Source: an uncultured Clostridia bacterium
GTDB lineage: Bacteria > Bacillota > Clostridia > TANB77 > CAG-508
Direction: 5' to 3'
NCBI GenBank assembly: GCA_934121905.1
Contig: CAKOVI010000001.1
Span: forward strand, 248,001-312,000
Length of the DNA stretch: 64,000 nucleotides
In this document: in pieces, positions 42,404 to 52,184 of the stretch
Numbering within the stretch: the first letter of the stretch is position 1
Layout: the number at the start of each line of letters is the position of its first letter
Notes under the pieces: generated by a model
The model's database searches: none
What the model was told of the DNA's origin: nothing
The model's input: the letters and a program-made list of their open reading frames with translations, nothing else
Made by a program: the position numbers and the translations under genes

Positions 42404-44411
42404 AGGAGGACCAATGGGTAGAGGAGGAGACCCTACCGATAAAGCAAAAGACTTTAAAGGAGCAATGAAAAGGCTTTTCTCAGAGTTAAAACCTTTTAAA
42501 ATATTAATATTTATAGCAATAGTTCTAGCAATTCTAGGTTCTATAATGTCTATAATTGCTCCAAATAAATTATCAGATTTAACAGATAAAATATCTGAAG
42601 GATTAGTTGTAAATAAAGATAATATGCAAACTTTAGCAGAAAAAGTTAAGCAGAACTTTATGACTCAAAATATGCAAGAAATCGAAATTGATGGAACAAA
42701 AATAAGCATAGAAGACCAAACTAAATTTATGGAGATAATGAGTAGCATGGACGAAAATAGCAGTGCAACAGATTTATATTCAAAATTAGACGAAATGCCA
42801 GAAAGCATAAAAACAGTAGTTGAACCTAAAATGGATATGGATGGAGTTAAGAAAATTGCAATTACTCTTGCTTGTCTTTACATTGCAAGTGCATTATTTA
42901 CATTTATCCAATCAATTGCGATGACAGATGTTGCAAACAAATTCGCAAAAAGTTTGCGTTCAAGAATATCACATAAAATTAACAAATTACCACTTAGATA
43001 TTATGACAAACACTTAATAGGTGATATTTTATCAAGGGTTACAAACGATATAGATACAATTGCACAAAGTATGAACCAATCACTGGCAACATTGGTAAGT
43101 GCAACAGTTCTATTTTTAGGAACAATTGTAATGATGTTCTACACAAATTGGATAATGGCATTAACTGCTATTGGTGCAAGTTTAATAGGATTTATATTCA
43201 TGTTTGGAATACTTGGAAAATCACAAAAATATTTCGTTGCAAGACAGGTGGAACTTGGAAAATTAAATGGGCATATTGAAGAAATATATTCAGGACTAAA
43301 TGTTGTAAAAGCATATAATGGAGGAAAACTTGCAAATGAAAAATTTGACATTTTAAACAAAAATGTATATGAAGCAAACAGAAAAAGTCAATTTTTATCA
43401 GGATTAATGCAACCTCTTATGAACTTTATAGGAAACTTTGGATATGTTGCAGTATGTATAGTTGGGGCAATTTTAACAATGAAAAATATGATTTCATTTG
43501 GAGTTATAGTTGCATTTATTACATATGTAAGATTATTTACATCTCCACTTTCACAAATAGCACAAGCAATGACATCACTTCAATCTACAGGAGCTGCAAG
43601 TGAAAGAGTATTTGAATTCTTGGATGAAGAAGAAATGCAAGATGAAAGCAAATTCACTAAGAAATTAGATAAAGCAACAGTTAAAGGTGACATAGAATTT
43701 GAGAATGTAGTGTTTCAATATGATAACAACCCAAAACCTACAATTCAAAACTTTAGTGCCAAAGCGAAAGCTGGTCAAAAGATAGCAATTGTAGGACCTA
43801 CAGGGGCTGGAAAAACAACTTTAGTAAATCTATTAATGAAATTTTATGACATAAATTCAGGAGATATAAAAATTGATGGAGTATCTACAAAAGAATTAAC
43901 AAGAGAAAATATCCACGATTTATTTACTATGGTTTTACAAGATACATGGTTATTTGATGGAACAATAAAAGAAAACATAGTTTATAATACTGAAAATGTA
44001 ACAGACGAACAAGTAAAAGAAGTTTGTAAAGTTGTTGGTTTAGACCACTTTATAAAAACATTACCAAAAGGCTTAGATACAGAACTTTCTGATAATGACG
44101 AAGTATCTGCTGGTCAAAAGCAACTTTTGACTATTGCAAGAGGTATGTTAAATAAAACTCCGTTTTTGATTTTGGATGAGGCTACATCTAATGTTGATAC
44201 AAGAACAGAAGAACTTGTTCAAAAGGCTATGGATAAGTTAACAGAAGGTAAAACTTCATTTATTATTGCTCATAGATTATCTACTATTAAGAATGCGGAT
44301 TTGATTTTGGTTGTTGATAATGGTAATATTATTGAACAAGGAAATCATGAGGAATTAATGGAGAAACATGGATTTTATGCTGATTTGTATAATAGTCAGT
44401 TTGAGTTATAA
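42396..44411 (+). CDS. ABC exporter half-transporter, subunit 2
   Basis: The 671-residue protein has six membrane helices with an extra ~100-residue extracytoplasmic loop between the first two (residues ~55-145). Its ATPase domain has Walker A GPTGAGKTTLV, signature VSAGQKQLL and Walker B FLILDEATSNVD with the catalytic Glu. The N-terminal PRGGPMGRGGD is a glycine/arginine-rich cytoplasmic tail. It forms the functional partner of subunit 1. GGAGG lies inside the upstream gene, showing translational coupling. Confidence 0.93.
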   Translation: MPRGGPMGRGGDPTDKAKDFKGAMKRLFSELKPFKILIFIAIVLAILGSIMSIIAPNKLSDLTDKISEGLVVNKDNMQTLAEKVKQNFMTQNMQEIEIDGTKISIEDQTKFMEIMSSMDENSSATDLYSKLDEMPESIKTVVEPKMDMDGVKKIAITLACLYIASALFTFIQSIAMTDVANKFAKSLRSRISHKINKLPLRYYDKHLIGDILSRVTNDIDTIAQSMNQSLATLVSATVLFLGTIVMMFYTNWIMALTAIGASLIGFIFMFGILGKSQKYFVARQVELGKLNGHIEEIYSGLNVVKAYNGGKLANEKFDILNKNVYEANRKSQFLSGLMQPLMNFIGNFGYVAVCIVGAILTMKNMISFGVIVAFITYVRLFTSPLSQIAQAMTSLQSTGAASERVFEFLDEEEMQDESKFTKKLDKATVKGDIEFENVVFQYDNNPKPTIQNFSAKAKAGQKIAIVGPTGAGKTTLVNLLMKFYDINSGDIKIDGVSTKELTRENIHDLFTMVLQDTWLFDGTIKENIVYNTENVTDEQVKEVCKVVGLDHFIKTLPKGLDTELSDNDEVSAGQKQLLTIARGMLNKTPFLILDEATSNVDTRTEELVQKAMDKLTEGKTSFIIAHRLSTIKNADLILVVDNGNIIEQGNHEELMEKHGFYADLYNSQFEL

Positions 44412-44417
44412 TTTTGC

Positions 44418-44490
44418 ATTGGGGACGGTTCTTTTCGCGAAAAGAACCGTCCCCAATACGAAATTTTGCAAAAAGAACCGTCCCCAATAC
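44418..44490. terminator. Palindromic GGGGACGGTTCTTTT repeat acting as terminator
   Basis: ATTGGGGACGGTTCTTTTCG and its exact complement form a perfect palindrome at 44418-44457. A further half copy AAAAAGAACCGTCCCCAATA follows at 44470-44489. It is a member of the same dispersed family as 6189-6224. Confidence 0.85.
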
Positions 44491-44637
44491 GAAAAAATGT
44501 CGAATTTTGCGATGAAAAGTTAAGGAAAAATAATCAAAAAATGTTGTAAAATAGAAAAAAGTATGTTAATATAAATATGAAGTTTAATTCAAATTTGTTC
44601 TAGAAAAGTTTAAGTTAAATCAAAATTTTAATAAGGA

Positions 44638-45822
44638 GTGATTAATTCGAAAAAGATTTGGAGAGTTATAATACCAATACTTGCAGTAGCAATAATGTGC
44701 GAGAATTTTATTAGTTCAAAATCAACACAAGTAATGAAATTAAAATCTTTAGAAAATAATAGTTTCGTTCAAGAAAATTTGAATATCTCATATGTACAAA
44801 GTAGTGATGGTCAAATTGTACCAATACCAGAAGGATATGTAGTTTCTGAATTTGAAGAAGAAACATACGTAAAAAATGGCTTTGTAATTTATGAAAGAAA
44901 TATAAGTTCAGAAAATAATTTAGATGGTAACAAATTAAAATTCCAATCAAAGTATAATCAATATGTATGGGTACCAGTAAATCAAGAAGAACTTTTAACG
45001 ATATATGGTGTTGATAAAAATGGAAAAATGTGTGGAAAATTATATTCATATGATAAAAATGGAAGAATGAACAAAGATTGGTCAATTGTAAATGGAAAAT
45101 TTTATGCAAAAAAAGGGGCTTTAGAACCGGGTTTAGGAACTGGTGCAAATGCCGACATCATTGGAGAACTTGTGATAGCATCAGAACTAGGAATGACTAG
45201 AGAGGAATTTCAAGAAGAGTTAGAAACAAGCTTTTATAAAACGATAAAAAGCATAAAAAAATATGGCGGATTTTATATTGGAAGATATGAAACAGGAATG
45301 GAAGATGATATTGCTGTAATAAAAAGAATGAACAATAATTTAAATAACCAAACTTGGACACAAATGTACAAAAATTCGAAAAAAATAAATGGCGAAAAAG
45401 ATAATGTTTGGAGTACTATGATATGGGGTTCATTATGGGATTATACAATTTATTGGTTTATAAATACAGGAGCAAAAACATATGAAGATATATATTTATC
45501 AACTGATTGGGGAAATTACAATACATCTATATTCGAATATTATAAAGATACAAATGGAAATAAAACATCAAAAGAAAAAACAAGTGGAGAGCTAAAATTG
45601 ATTCCATCAGGAAGTTCAGATTATACAAAAGTAAACAATATATATGATATGGCTGGCAATGTTGGTGAATATGCGTTAGAAATGTACAATCAATATGTGA
45701 GCTATAGAGGAGGAAGGTACGACGTAGCAGACGAAATGAAATCATGTGGATATAGAGAAAAACATAAAATCAATGAAAAAGATGAAACCATTGGAAGTAG
45801 AGCGATTTTACTGATAAAATGA
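44638..45822 (+). CDS. Secreted SUMF1/formylglycine-generating-enzyme-like protein
   Basis: The 394-residue protein has an N-terminal hydrophobic signal (WRVIIPILAVAIMCENFISS), then YNQYVWVPVNQEELL, KKYGGFYIGRYETG, TMIWGSLWDYTIYWF, NIYDMAGNVGEYALEMYN and a C-terminal YRGGRY...GSRAILL. These are the blocks of the SUMF1/FGE fold, seen in clostridial secreted proteins without proven enzymatic activity. The start GTG 44638 overlaps its ribosome site AAGGAGTG, so the exact start is uncertain. It heads the sortase/pilin cluster and its stop is in frame with the next gene. Confidence 0.75.
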   Translation: MINSKKIWRVIIPILAVAIMCENFISSKSTQVMKLKSLENNSFVQENLNISYVQSSDGQIVPIPEGYVVSEFEEETYVKNGFVIYERNISSENNLDGNKLKFQSKYNQYVWVPVNQEELLTIYGVDKNGKMCGKLYSYDKNGRMNKDWSIVNGKFYAKKGALEPGLGTGANADIIGELVIASELGMTREEFQEELETSFYKTIKSIKKYGGFYIGRYETGMEDDIAVIKRMNNNLNNQTWTQMYKNSKKINGEKDNVWSTMIWGSLWDYTIYWFINTGAKTYEDIYLSTDWGNYNTSIFEYYKDTNGNKTSKEKTSGELKLIPSGSSDYTKVNNIYDMAGNVGEYALEMYNQYVSYRGGRYDVADEMKSCGYREKHKINEKDETIGSRAILLIK

Positions 45823-45837
45823 AAGGAGGAATCAGGT

Positions 45838-48012
45838 ATTAGAAAAAATATACTATTAATTGGAATAATAATTGTAACATTTTTCATATTAGCAGCACAA
45901 AATATGAAGTGTTTTGCAGGTGATTTTAATGATGAAGAAAATACTTTTATACTATATAATCAAGATGGTGAAAGCTATACACCAATTGAAGGAACAAAAT
46001 TTGTAATCACAGATTTGGAAGGGAAAAATGTATTTGATGTAAATGGCCAAATTGTAGGTGAGTTGGAAAATATAAATGGAAAAGAATTATATGTTTTAAC
46101 AACAAATAATAATGGAAAAGTAAGTGTAAATCTACCTAAAGGAAATTATAAAGCTATAAAAGTATATGAAAATGAAGCATATATTTTAGAAGAAAATGAA
46201 GAACATAGAACATATTATTTTGATATAGAAACATATGAAGAAGATAAAAACGAATGGATAAATGGAATAAGAGGTTATTCTTGGAATGACATAAAATCAA
46301 CAATAAAAACAAGCAATAACCAAATAGTTTCTGTTGGAAGTGTTTCTGAATATTCTAAAGACGTAACAGGTGAATTTTTTGATGGAGTAGATCTAGATAA
46401 TGACGAAAATATAGACCAAAAATCAAATGGACAAAAGGATGGAATAATAGTTTTTTATAATGATAAAGGAAAATATATAAAGTCAGCAATTTTAGGCGGA
46501 GAAGATGATGATAGCTGTAATCAAATTATTCAAACAAATGATGGAGGCTATATAATTATTGGATATGTAAGTAGTACAAAAGTAACATTAAATGGAAAGA
46601 TTATTCCTAAGCTTTCAAAGAATAATTATGATGTTAAGGGAAAAGATGGTTTCATACTCAAAATTAAATCTGATGGAGAATATGAATGGGCAATAAGACT
46701 TGGTGGAAACCTAAATGATGAAATCATTAAAATAACAGAATGCGAAAATGGAGATTTGGGTATTGTTGGAAATTTTTGTAGTAATAAATTAAATGTTTAT
46801 GAAAATGATGAAGATTATAATATTAAAGAAACTATGACTAACAATGGTGAAAAAAACGCATTTTTTATAGTATATTCAAAAGACGGAAAATACAAATGGA
46901 GCAAATGCATAAATGGAAATGAAGAAGTTGAAGTAAGTTGTATAGAAAAAATGTCAGACGGATTTGTGATAGCTGTTAATTATAAAGGAATGATTAATGT
47001 AGCAAATAAGTACACATTTAATATTAAAGGTCAACATTATATGAATTCAATAATTATAAAGTATTCTAAAGAAGGAGAATATCTATGGAGTTATGATATG
47101 TTTACAATAGAGACAAATATATATTTTACAGATAAATATATAAGAATTTCCAAAATAGGAATAACCAAGGAAAACAACCTTGTTGTAGCAGTTAATGTAG
47201 CAGGTACTATTAAAGGAAAAATGGGTAAAAGTAAATTTTATACAACAATTTATAATTGCCAAGAACAAGGAATATGTACAAATTTAATGATGTTTTCAGG
47301 AGAAGGAGAATTCATTAATAATATTTATGATTTAAATGCCAAAATAAATAATTCAAATTCAAGTAATGCCACAATTGCATGTACAGATTTAGTAATTACA
47401 AAAGACAACAATATATTATTTGGAGGATATTACTATTCTGAAAGTGACATTATAGTAGATAAAAATAAAGAAAAATCGAAGGAAAATGACCTTATGAAAA
47501 CATCTTATACAAATGGATATGTTCTAAAAATAGATTTAGATGGAAATGTAAAATTTTCAGAATGTATGTATAGAAGCAATACTGCATTGGTATCAATAAG
47601 TGTTGTAAATAGTGTATTTGAAATGGAAGACGAAAAAATATTAATATCTGGAAATTTTAAATGGAAAACTATAACAACAAGAAGTTTATATAACACATAT
47701 ATAACAAAAGAATTGAATAAAAAATATTATTTAAATAGAATAGGAAATACAGAAGGTTTTATGTTTTGCGAAAGTATGAAAAGAGAATTTAAAGAGATAG
47801 CTATTCCTAAAAAGATAACAATTAACAGTAATAAAAAGCCAAATGTAGTAAAGCCAGATGTGACAAAAATAACTGAATTACCAATGACAGGAAAATACGA
47901 CAAAAATGTATTTAGTATTATAGGAATAACATTAATATTAGTAGGACTATATCTGATAAACTATGCAACCTACATTAACAATTACCAAAAGGAGGAAAAT
48001 GAGAATAAATAA
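45838..48012 (+). CDS. LPxTG-type surface protein with an apparent AUU start
   Basis: The 724-residue protein has a signal peptide (RKNILLIGIIIVTFFILAAQNMKCFA), an N-terminal SpaA-like segment (TFILYNQDGESYTPIEGTKFVITDLEG), beta-propeller-like repeats of the GGYIIIGYV and GDLGIVGNF type, and a C-terminal sortase motif ELPMTGKYD with membrane helix and short tail. AAAGGAGGA (45822-45830) lies 7 bases before ATT 45838. No ATG, GTG or TTG occurs in frame between the TGA at 45820 and the end of the signal peptide (ATG 45904), so AUU is the likely start. It is probably the adhesive subunit of the pilus made by the sortase below. Confidence 0.82.
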   Translation: MRKNILLIGIIIVTFFILAAQNMKCFAGDFNDEENTFILYNQDGESYTPIEGTKFVITDLEGKNVFDVNGQIVGELENINGKELYVLTTNNNGKVSVNLPKGNYKAIKVYENEAYILEENEEHRTYYFDIETYEEDKNEWINGIRGYSWNDIKSTIKTSNNQIVSVGSVSEYSKDVTGEFFDGVDLDNDENIDQKSNGQKDGIIVFYNDKGKYIKSAILGGEDDDSCNQIIQTNDGGYIIIGYVSSTKVTLNGKIIPKLSKNNYDVKGKDGFILKIKSDGEYEWAIRLGGNLNDEIIKITECENGDLGIVGNFCSNKLNVYENDEDYNIKETMTNNGEKNAFFIVYSKDGKYKWSKCINGNEEVEVSCIEKMSDGFVIAVNYKGMINVANKYTFNIKGQHYMNSIIIKYSKEGEYLWSYDMFTIETNIYFTDKYIRISKIGITKENNLVVAVNVAGTIKGKMGKSKFYTTIYNCQEQGICTNLMMFSGEGEFINNIYDLNAKINNSNSSNATIACTDLVITKDNNILFGGYYYSESDIIVDKNKEKSKENDLMKTSYTNGYVLKIDLDGNVKFSECMYRSNTALVSISVVNSVFEMEDEKILISGNFKWKTITTRSLYNTYITKELNKKYYLNRIGNTEGFMFCESMKREFKEIAIPKKITINSNKKPNVVKPDVTKITELPMTGKYDKNVFSIIGITLILVGLYLINYATYINNYQKEENENK

Positions 48013-49582
48013 TTTTAGAAAAATTTTATCAATAAATTTAATTTTAATGAATATTTTGTCAATATTTAATTTAAATCAAAAAAGTTTTGCAACTATTACA
48101 GAAACGCAAAATCAAGCTAATATAAATATTACAAATATAGAAAAAGGTGTAAGTGCAAGTCTATACCAAATTGCAACAGCAGAGTATGATTATATATCAA
48201 ATCAACCAAAAGAAGGATATAAATGGACAAGTTCTATACAAAATTGGATAGACACAAATATGCCAGAATATTCAAATACAGAGGATTTTTATAAACAAGT
48301 AGAAAATAACTCAGAAGAATCAAAAGAGTTTTATGATAAATTAACTTCTGAGATAAAAGAAAATAATATACAAATTGAAGCTTATGATATCAAAACAGCA
48401 GAAGGAGAAGCAAAATATCCAATATCAGAAGAAAATTTAGATGGAAAAATTACATTTTCAAAAGTAAATATGGGAACATATTTAGTATTAATAGAAAATG
48501 GATACATGGTTTATACTCCATCAGTAATCAATGTAGTTCCAAGTTTCAATTCAGAAACAAGTACGTGGGAGCTAAATGACAAAGATGTAGTTGTAAAGGC
48601 AAGTAAACCTTCAATTACAAAAACAGTTACAGATAATACAAAAACAGTTGATAATTATAGTACAATAGATGATATTACTTATACAATTAGTGCAGATGTA
48701 CCAACATATCTAAAAAATAGTGTATCGAAAAAATATTGTGTAAGTGATAAATTAGATAACTCTTTGATTTTAAATGAAGAAACACTTCAAATACTTGGTA
48801 TAAAAGTTGGAGAAGAACCAGAAGCGGTTACAGGATATTCTATAAATTTTAATAGCCAAAAACCAGATAATGGTGAAACAATGACATTTGTTATAGATTT
48901 TGATTATAGTAAAATAGAAAATTATGATTCTATAAAAATTACTTATAAAGCAAAATTAGCTAAAAATGACGACTTGACTATAGGTACAAAAGGAAATAGA
49001 AATATTGCATATTTAGATTATTCAAATAATCCATATAAAAACTCAAGCTTACAAACACAAAGTTCAGAAGAAGTAAAGGTTTATACTTATGATCTAGATA
49101 TAAAATCTGTTGATAAAAATGACACAAGTAAAGTATTACCAGGAAGTGAGTTTTCTATAACAGATTCAAATGGTGATGAATTATATTTTGTAAAGGGAGA
49201 AGATGGAACATATTATTTAGCAGAAAAAACAGATGAAAATGCAACTAATAGAGTAGAAGTAGATTCAAATGGAAATTTAAATTTAAAAGGATTAGATGAA
49301 GGTGAATATTTGGTAAAACAAACAAAAGCACCAGAAGGATATAATATATCATCTAAAACTTATACCGTAAAACTTGAAGATAAAGACATAGATGGAGAAA
49401 TTGATGATGATTATAGTTTGATTTTCCCAAATACAAAAGGATTTACTTTGCCAGTAACAGGAGGAAAAGGAATAATAGCATATGTAAGCATTAGTATAGT
49501 TTTAATAGGTATTGGAATTATGCTTGTAATATCTATATCTAAAAAGAAAAAAGTTTTAGAAAAACAAAAAATAAATAATTAG
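47999..49582 (+). CDS. SpaA-type major pilin, LPxTG anchored
   Basis: The 527-residue protein has a signal peptide (LSINLILMNILSIFNLNQKSFA), an N-terminal domain with YQIATAEYDY, a middle isopeptide-type domain (KPSITKTVTDNTKTVDNYSTIDDITYTISADVP), a SpaA/Cna-B-like domain (PGSEFSITDSNGDELYF and EGEYLVKQTKAPEGYNI) and a LPVTGGKGI sorting signal with final membrane helix. The start ATG 47999 lies inside the upstream gene end after AAAGGAGG. It is polymerised by class C sortase, encoded next. Confidence 0.9.
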   Translation: MRINNFRKILSINLILMNILSIFNLNQKSFATITETQNQANINITNIEKGVSASLYQIATAEYDYISNQPKEGYKWTSSIQNWIDTNMPEYSNTEDFYKQVENNSEESKEFYDKLTSEIKENNIQIEAYDIKTAEGEAKYPISEENLDGKITFSKVNMGTYLVLIENGYMVYTPSVINVVPSFNSETSTWELNDKDVVVKASKPSITKTVTDNTKTVDNYSTIDDITYTISADVPTYLKNSVSKKYCVSDKLDNSLILNEETLQILGIKVGEEPEAVTGYSINFNSQKPDNGETMTFVIDFDYSKIENYDSIKITYKAKLAKNDDLTIGTKGNRNIAYLDYSNNPYKNSSLQTQSSEEVKVYTYDLDIKSVDKNDTSKVLPGSEFSITDSNGDELYFVKGEDGTYYLAEKTDENATNRVEVDSNGNLNLKGLDEGEYLVKQTKAPEGYNISSKTYTVKLEDKDIDGEIDDDYSLIFPNTKGFTLPVTGGKGIIAYVSISIVLIGIGIMLVISISKKKKVLEKQKINN

Positions 49583-49636
49583 AAGTAATAATGTAGGTTG
49601 TATAGTTTATCAGATATACCTAAGAAAGGTCAAAAA

Positions 49637-50473
49637 ATGAAATTTGTAAAAAGTGTAATTGCTATAATTTTGATAATTATTGGAATAATAATTTTATTAT
49701 ACCCAAAAATAAGTAATTACATAGAACAGAAAAATCAAATAGAATTTATAAAAGAATACAAAGAAAATATATCTAAAATGGAAAGTACAACAAAAGATAA
49801 AGAATATCTAAAAGCGGAAAAATATAATGAATATTTAAATGGACTAGAAAATAAAAATAGCAATTATGAAGAGATTTTAAATATATCCCAAAATGGTATC
49901 ATGGCCTATATTGAAATTCCTAAAATATCAGTATATTTGCCAATATATCATGGTACAAAAGAGGATATTTTGAAAAAAGGAATAGGACATTTGGAAAATA
50001 GTTCACTTCCTATTGGAGGAGTTTCAACACATACAGTACTTACAGGTCATACAGGACTTTTAAAGGCAGAGTTGTTTACGAGGATAAGAGAATTAGAAAT
50101 TGATGATTATTTTTATATTTACACATTAGGTCAAAAGTTAACATATAAAGTATACCAAATAAAGGTTGTACTCCCAACAGAGGTTGATGATGTGAAAATT
50201 CAAGAAGGAAAAGATTTAGTTTCACTAGTTACATGTACACCTTATGGAGTTAATACGCATAGGTTATTAGTTCAAGCTATAAGGACAGAAAATATAGAAG
50301 AAAATAATTTGGATAGTAATCAAAATGAAAGCCTAGAAAATGATAATCAAAGGCAAGAAAACTATTATATCATAGGATTAAAATATGGCTTAACAATGCT
50401 AATAATAATAATTTTCTGTTGCATTTTATTTAATATCATAGTAAAATACATACAGAAAGTGAGGAATAGATAA
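49637..50473 (+). CDS. Class C sortase
   Basis: The 278-residue membrane transpeptidase has an N-terminal helix, IPKISVYLPIYHGT, the catalytic His in TVLTGHTGL, Cys in LVTCTPYG and Arg in VNTHRLLVQA, plus a C-terminal membrane helix. It fits pilus-polymerising class C sortases. It begins 54 bases after the pilin gene; its stop overlaps the ymdB start (TAATG). Confidence 0.93.
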   Translation: MKFVKSVIAIILIIIGIIILLYPKISNYIEQKNQIEFIKEYKENISKMESTTKDKEYLKAEKYNEYLNGLENKNSNYEEILNISQNGIMAYIEIPKISVYLPIYHGTKEDILKKGIGHLENSSLPIGGVSTHTVLTGHTGLLKAELFTRIRELEIDDYFYIYTLGQKLTYKVYQIKVVLPTEVDDVKIQEGKDLVSLVTCTPYGVNTHRLLVQAIRTENIEENNLDSNQNESLENDNQRQENYYIIGLKYGLTMLIIIIFCCILFNIIVKYIQKVRNR

Positions 50474-51243
50474 TGAATATTTTAGCGGTTGGAGACATAG
50501 TTGGAACAATTGGAGTAAAAGAACTTCAAAAAAAACTTCAAAAAGTTAAACAAAAATATAATGTGGATTTTACGATAGTAAATGGTGAAAATGCGGCAGA
50601 AGGTATGGGAATAACAGAAAAGAATTTTAAAGACATATTACAAGCTGGTGCGGATTGTGTAACAATGGGAAATCATACTTGGGGTAAAAAGGAGATTTTT
50701 AAATTTATAGATGACCCAAAGATAATTAGACCAGCAAATTATCCTAAATCAGTTTGCGGAAAAGGTTATAATATTTATAATGTAAATGGAAAAAAAGTTG
50801 CAGTAATAAATGCAATGGGAAGAGCAGAAATTAACATTATGACTGATAATCCGTTTGAGGTTGTAAAAGAAATTGTGGATAAAATAAAAAAAGAAGCAGA
50901 TATAATAATATTAGATTTTCATGCAGAAGCTACAGCAGAGAAAAAGGCAATGGGATATTATTTAGATGGAGAAATAACTGCAATATTTGGTACTCATACT
51001 CATACTCAAACAGCTGATGAACAGATTTTGGAAAAAGGAACAGGTTTTATAACAGATATTGGAATGACGGGACCAAAAAATGGTGTAATAGGTATGGATA
51101 AAGATGCGGCATTAAAGAGATTTGTTACTTCTTTACCTGAAAGATATAAAATTGCAACTGGAGAAGCTATTTTTAATAGTGTATTGTTTGAGATTGATGA
51201 TGAAAGTAATAAAGTTAGAAATATTTTGAGGGTTAATGAATAG
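50473..51243 (+). CDS. ymdB: YmdB-family metallophosphoesterase
   Basis: The 256-residue protein begins MNILAVGDIVGTIGVKEL, with metal ligands in VNGENAAEGMGI, MGNHTWGKKEI, DFHAEATAEKKAMG and FGTHTHTQTADE, and ends FITDIGMTGPKNGVIGM. These match the YmdB (TIGR00282) family of cyclic-nucleotide phosphodiesterases affecting biofilm and RNA decay in Bacillus. The length is normal. Confidence 0.95.
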   Translation: MNILAVGDIVGTIGVKELQKKLQKVKQKYNVDFTIVNGENAAEGMGITEKNFKDILQAGADCVTMGNHTWGKKEIFKFIDDPKIIRPANYPKSVCGKGYNIYNVNGKKVAVINAMGRAEINIMTDNPFEVVKEIVDKIKKEADIIILDFHAEATAEKKAMGYYLDGEITAIFGTHTHTQTADEQILEKGTGFITDIGMTGPKNGVIGMDKDAALKRFVTSLPERYKIATGEAIFNSVLFEIDDESNKVRNILRVNE

Positions 51244-51248
51244 AAAGG

Positions 51249-51473
51249 ATGAATAAATTTTTTGATAAAATGCTTAAAGAATATGAGGAAAAAAGAATTG
51301 CAGTAGTTAGTCATGGAGGGGCAATAAAGTTCTTTTTACTAAATTGGTGTACAGTAAATGAGAATGTTGAACTTGTGTATAACAAAAATACAATTTTAAA
51401 TATAAAATCACCATGTTTGTTAAAGTTAACTTTTAGAAAAAATGAATTGATTAATTTAGAACAAATAGATTAA
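51249..51473 (+). pseudogene. C-terminal fragment of a histidine phosphatase
   Basis: The 74 residues contain EEKRIAVVSHGGAIKFFLLNW, the second conserved histidine block of phosphoglycerate-mutase-like phosphatases. The N-terminal RHGE motif and about 100 residues are missing. It begins a few bases after ymdB with AAAGG before the ATG. It is either a decayed gene or a short domain remnant; no CGG shift explains it. Confidence 0.65.
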
Positions 51474-51479
51474 ACTAAA

Positions 51480-51524
51480 AGCCATAAAATGAATTTTATT
51501 ATAGATTCGTTTTATGGCTATTAT
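51480..51524. terminator. Hairpin after the phosphatase fragment
   Basis: AGCCATAAAATGAA pairs with TTCGTTTTATGGCT (one wobble). The T content on the 3' side is low, so it may be bidirectional or only structural. Confidence 0.55.
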
Positions 51525-51537
51525 CTAGTTATAACAT

Positions 51538-51583
51538 TTGACAACCATACCGATATGATGTATAATATGGGTATGGCTGTCAA
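51538..51583 (+). promoter_or_regulatory. AbiE promoter with overlapping inverted-repeat operator
   Basis: TTGACA (51538) and TATAAT (51561-51566) with a 17-base spacer. TTGACAACCATACC at the -35 and GGGTATGGCTGTCAA after the -10 are inverted repeats, as expected for autorepression by AbiEi. Confidence 0.85.
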
Positions 51584-51602
51584 AAAAAGAAGGTGATTTT
51601 TA

Positions 51603-52184
51603 ATGGATAATATAGAAAAAATTAAAGAACTAGTACAAAATAATAATGGCATATTATTAGTAAAAGAGGCACAAAAAAATGATATTCATAGACAATATAT
51701 AAGGCAATTAGAAGAAACAGGATATTTGAAAAAAGTATCAAAAGGAATATATGCAGAAAAAGATAAAGAAATAAATGAATTTTTTATCTTAGGACAAAAA
51801 TATAAAAAAGGAATCTTTTCACATAATACAGCATTATACTTTTATGATTTAACAGACAGGACACCGATAAGAATAGATATGACATTTCCAAGTTATATAA
51901 CTGTACATGATAAATCTATAAAGGTTCATTATATAAAGAAAGAAAAACATCTTTTAGGATTAAAAGAGAGGAGATTACAAGATGGAACAACAATACAAAT
52001 ATACGATATGGAAAGAACAATATGTGATATTATTAGAGATAGGAATAAGATAGATCCACAAATATTTAATGATGCTATAAAAGGATACATTAAGAAAAAA
52101 GAAAAAAATCTAATTTTATTATATGAATATGCAGAAAAATTTAAAATACAAAATATATTGAAGAATTATATGGAGGTGCTATAA
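51603..52184 (+). CDS. abiEi: AbiEi-type antitoxin and transcriptional autorepressor
   Basis: The 193-residue protein has a winged-helix N terminus (NNGILLVKEAQKNDIHRQYIRQLEETGYLKKVSKGIYA), then the AbiEi core IFSHNTALYFYDLTDRTPIRIDMTFPS and RTICDIIRDRNKIDPQIF. AbiEi proteins bind inverted repeats in their own promoter and counter the AbiEii toxin (type IV system; abortive infection). AAGGTGATTTTTA precedes the ATG, and its stop directly abuts the toxin gene. Confidence 0.9.
   Translation: MDNIEKIKELVQNNNGILLVKEAQKNDIHRQYIRQLEETGYLKKVSKGIYAEKDKEINEFFILGQKYKKGIFSHNTALYFYDLTDRTPIRIDMTFPSYITVHDKSIKVHYIKKEKHLLGLKERRLQDGTTIQIYDMERTICDIIRDRNKIDPQIFNDAIKGYIKKKEKNLILLYEYAEKFKIQNILKNYMEVL

Noticed and set aside
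45820..45840. UGA readthrough fusing the SUMF1-like and LPMTG proteins
   Set aside because: A strong ribosome site and a full signal peptide directly follow the TGA, so re-initiation at AUU is simpler; other genes end normally at TGA.
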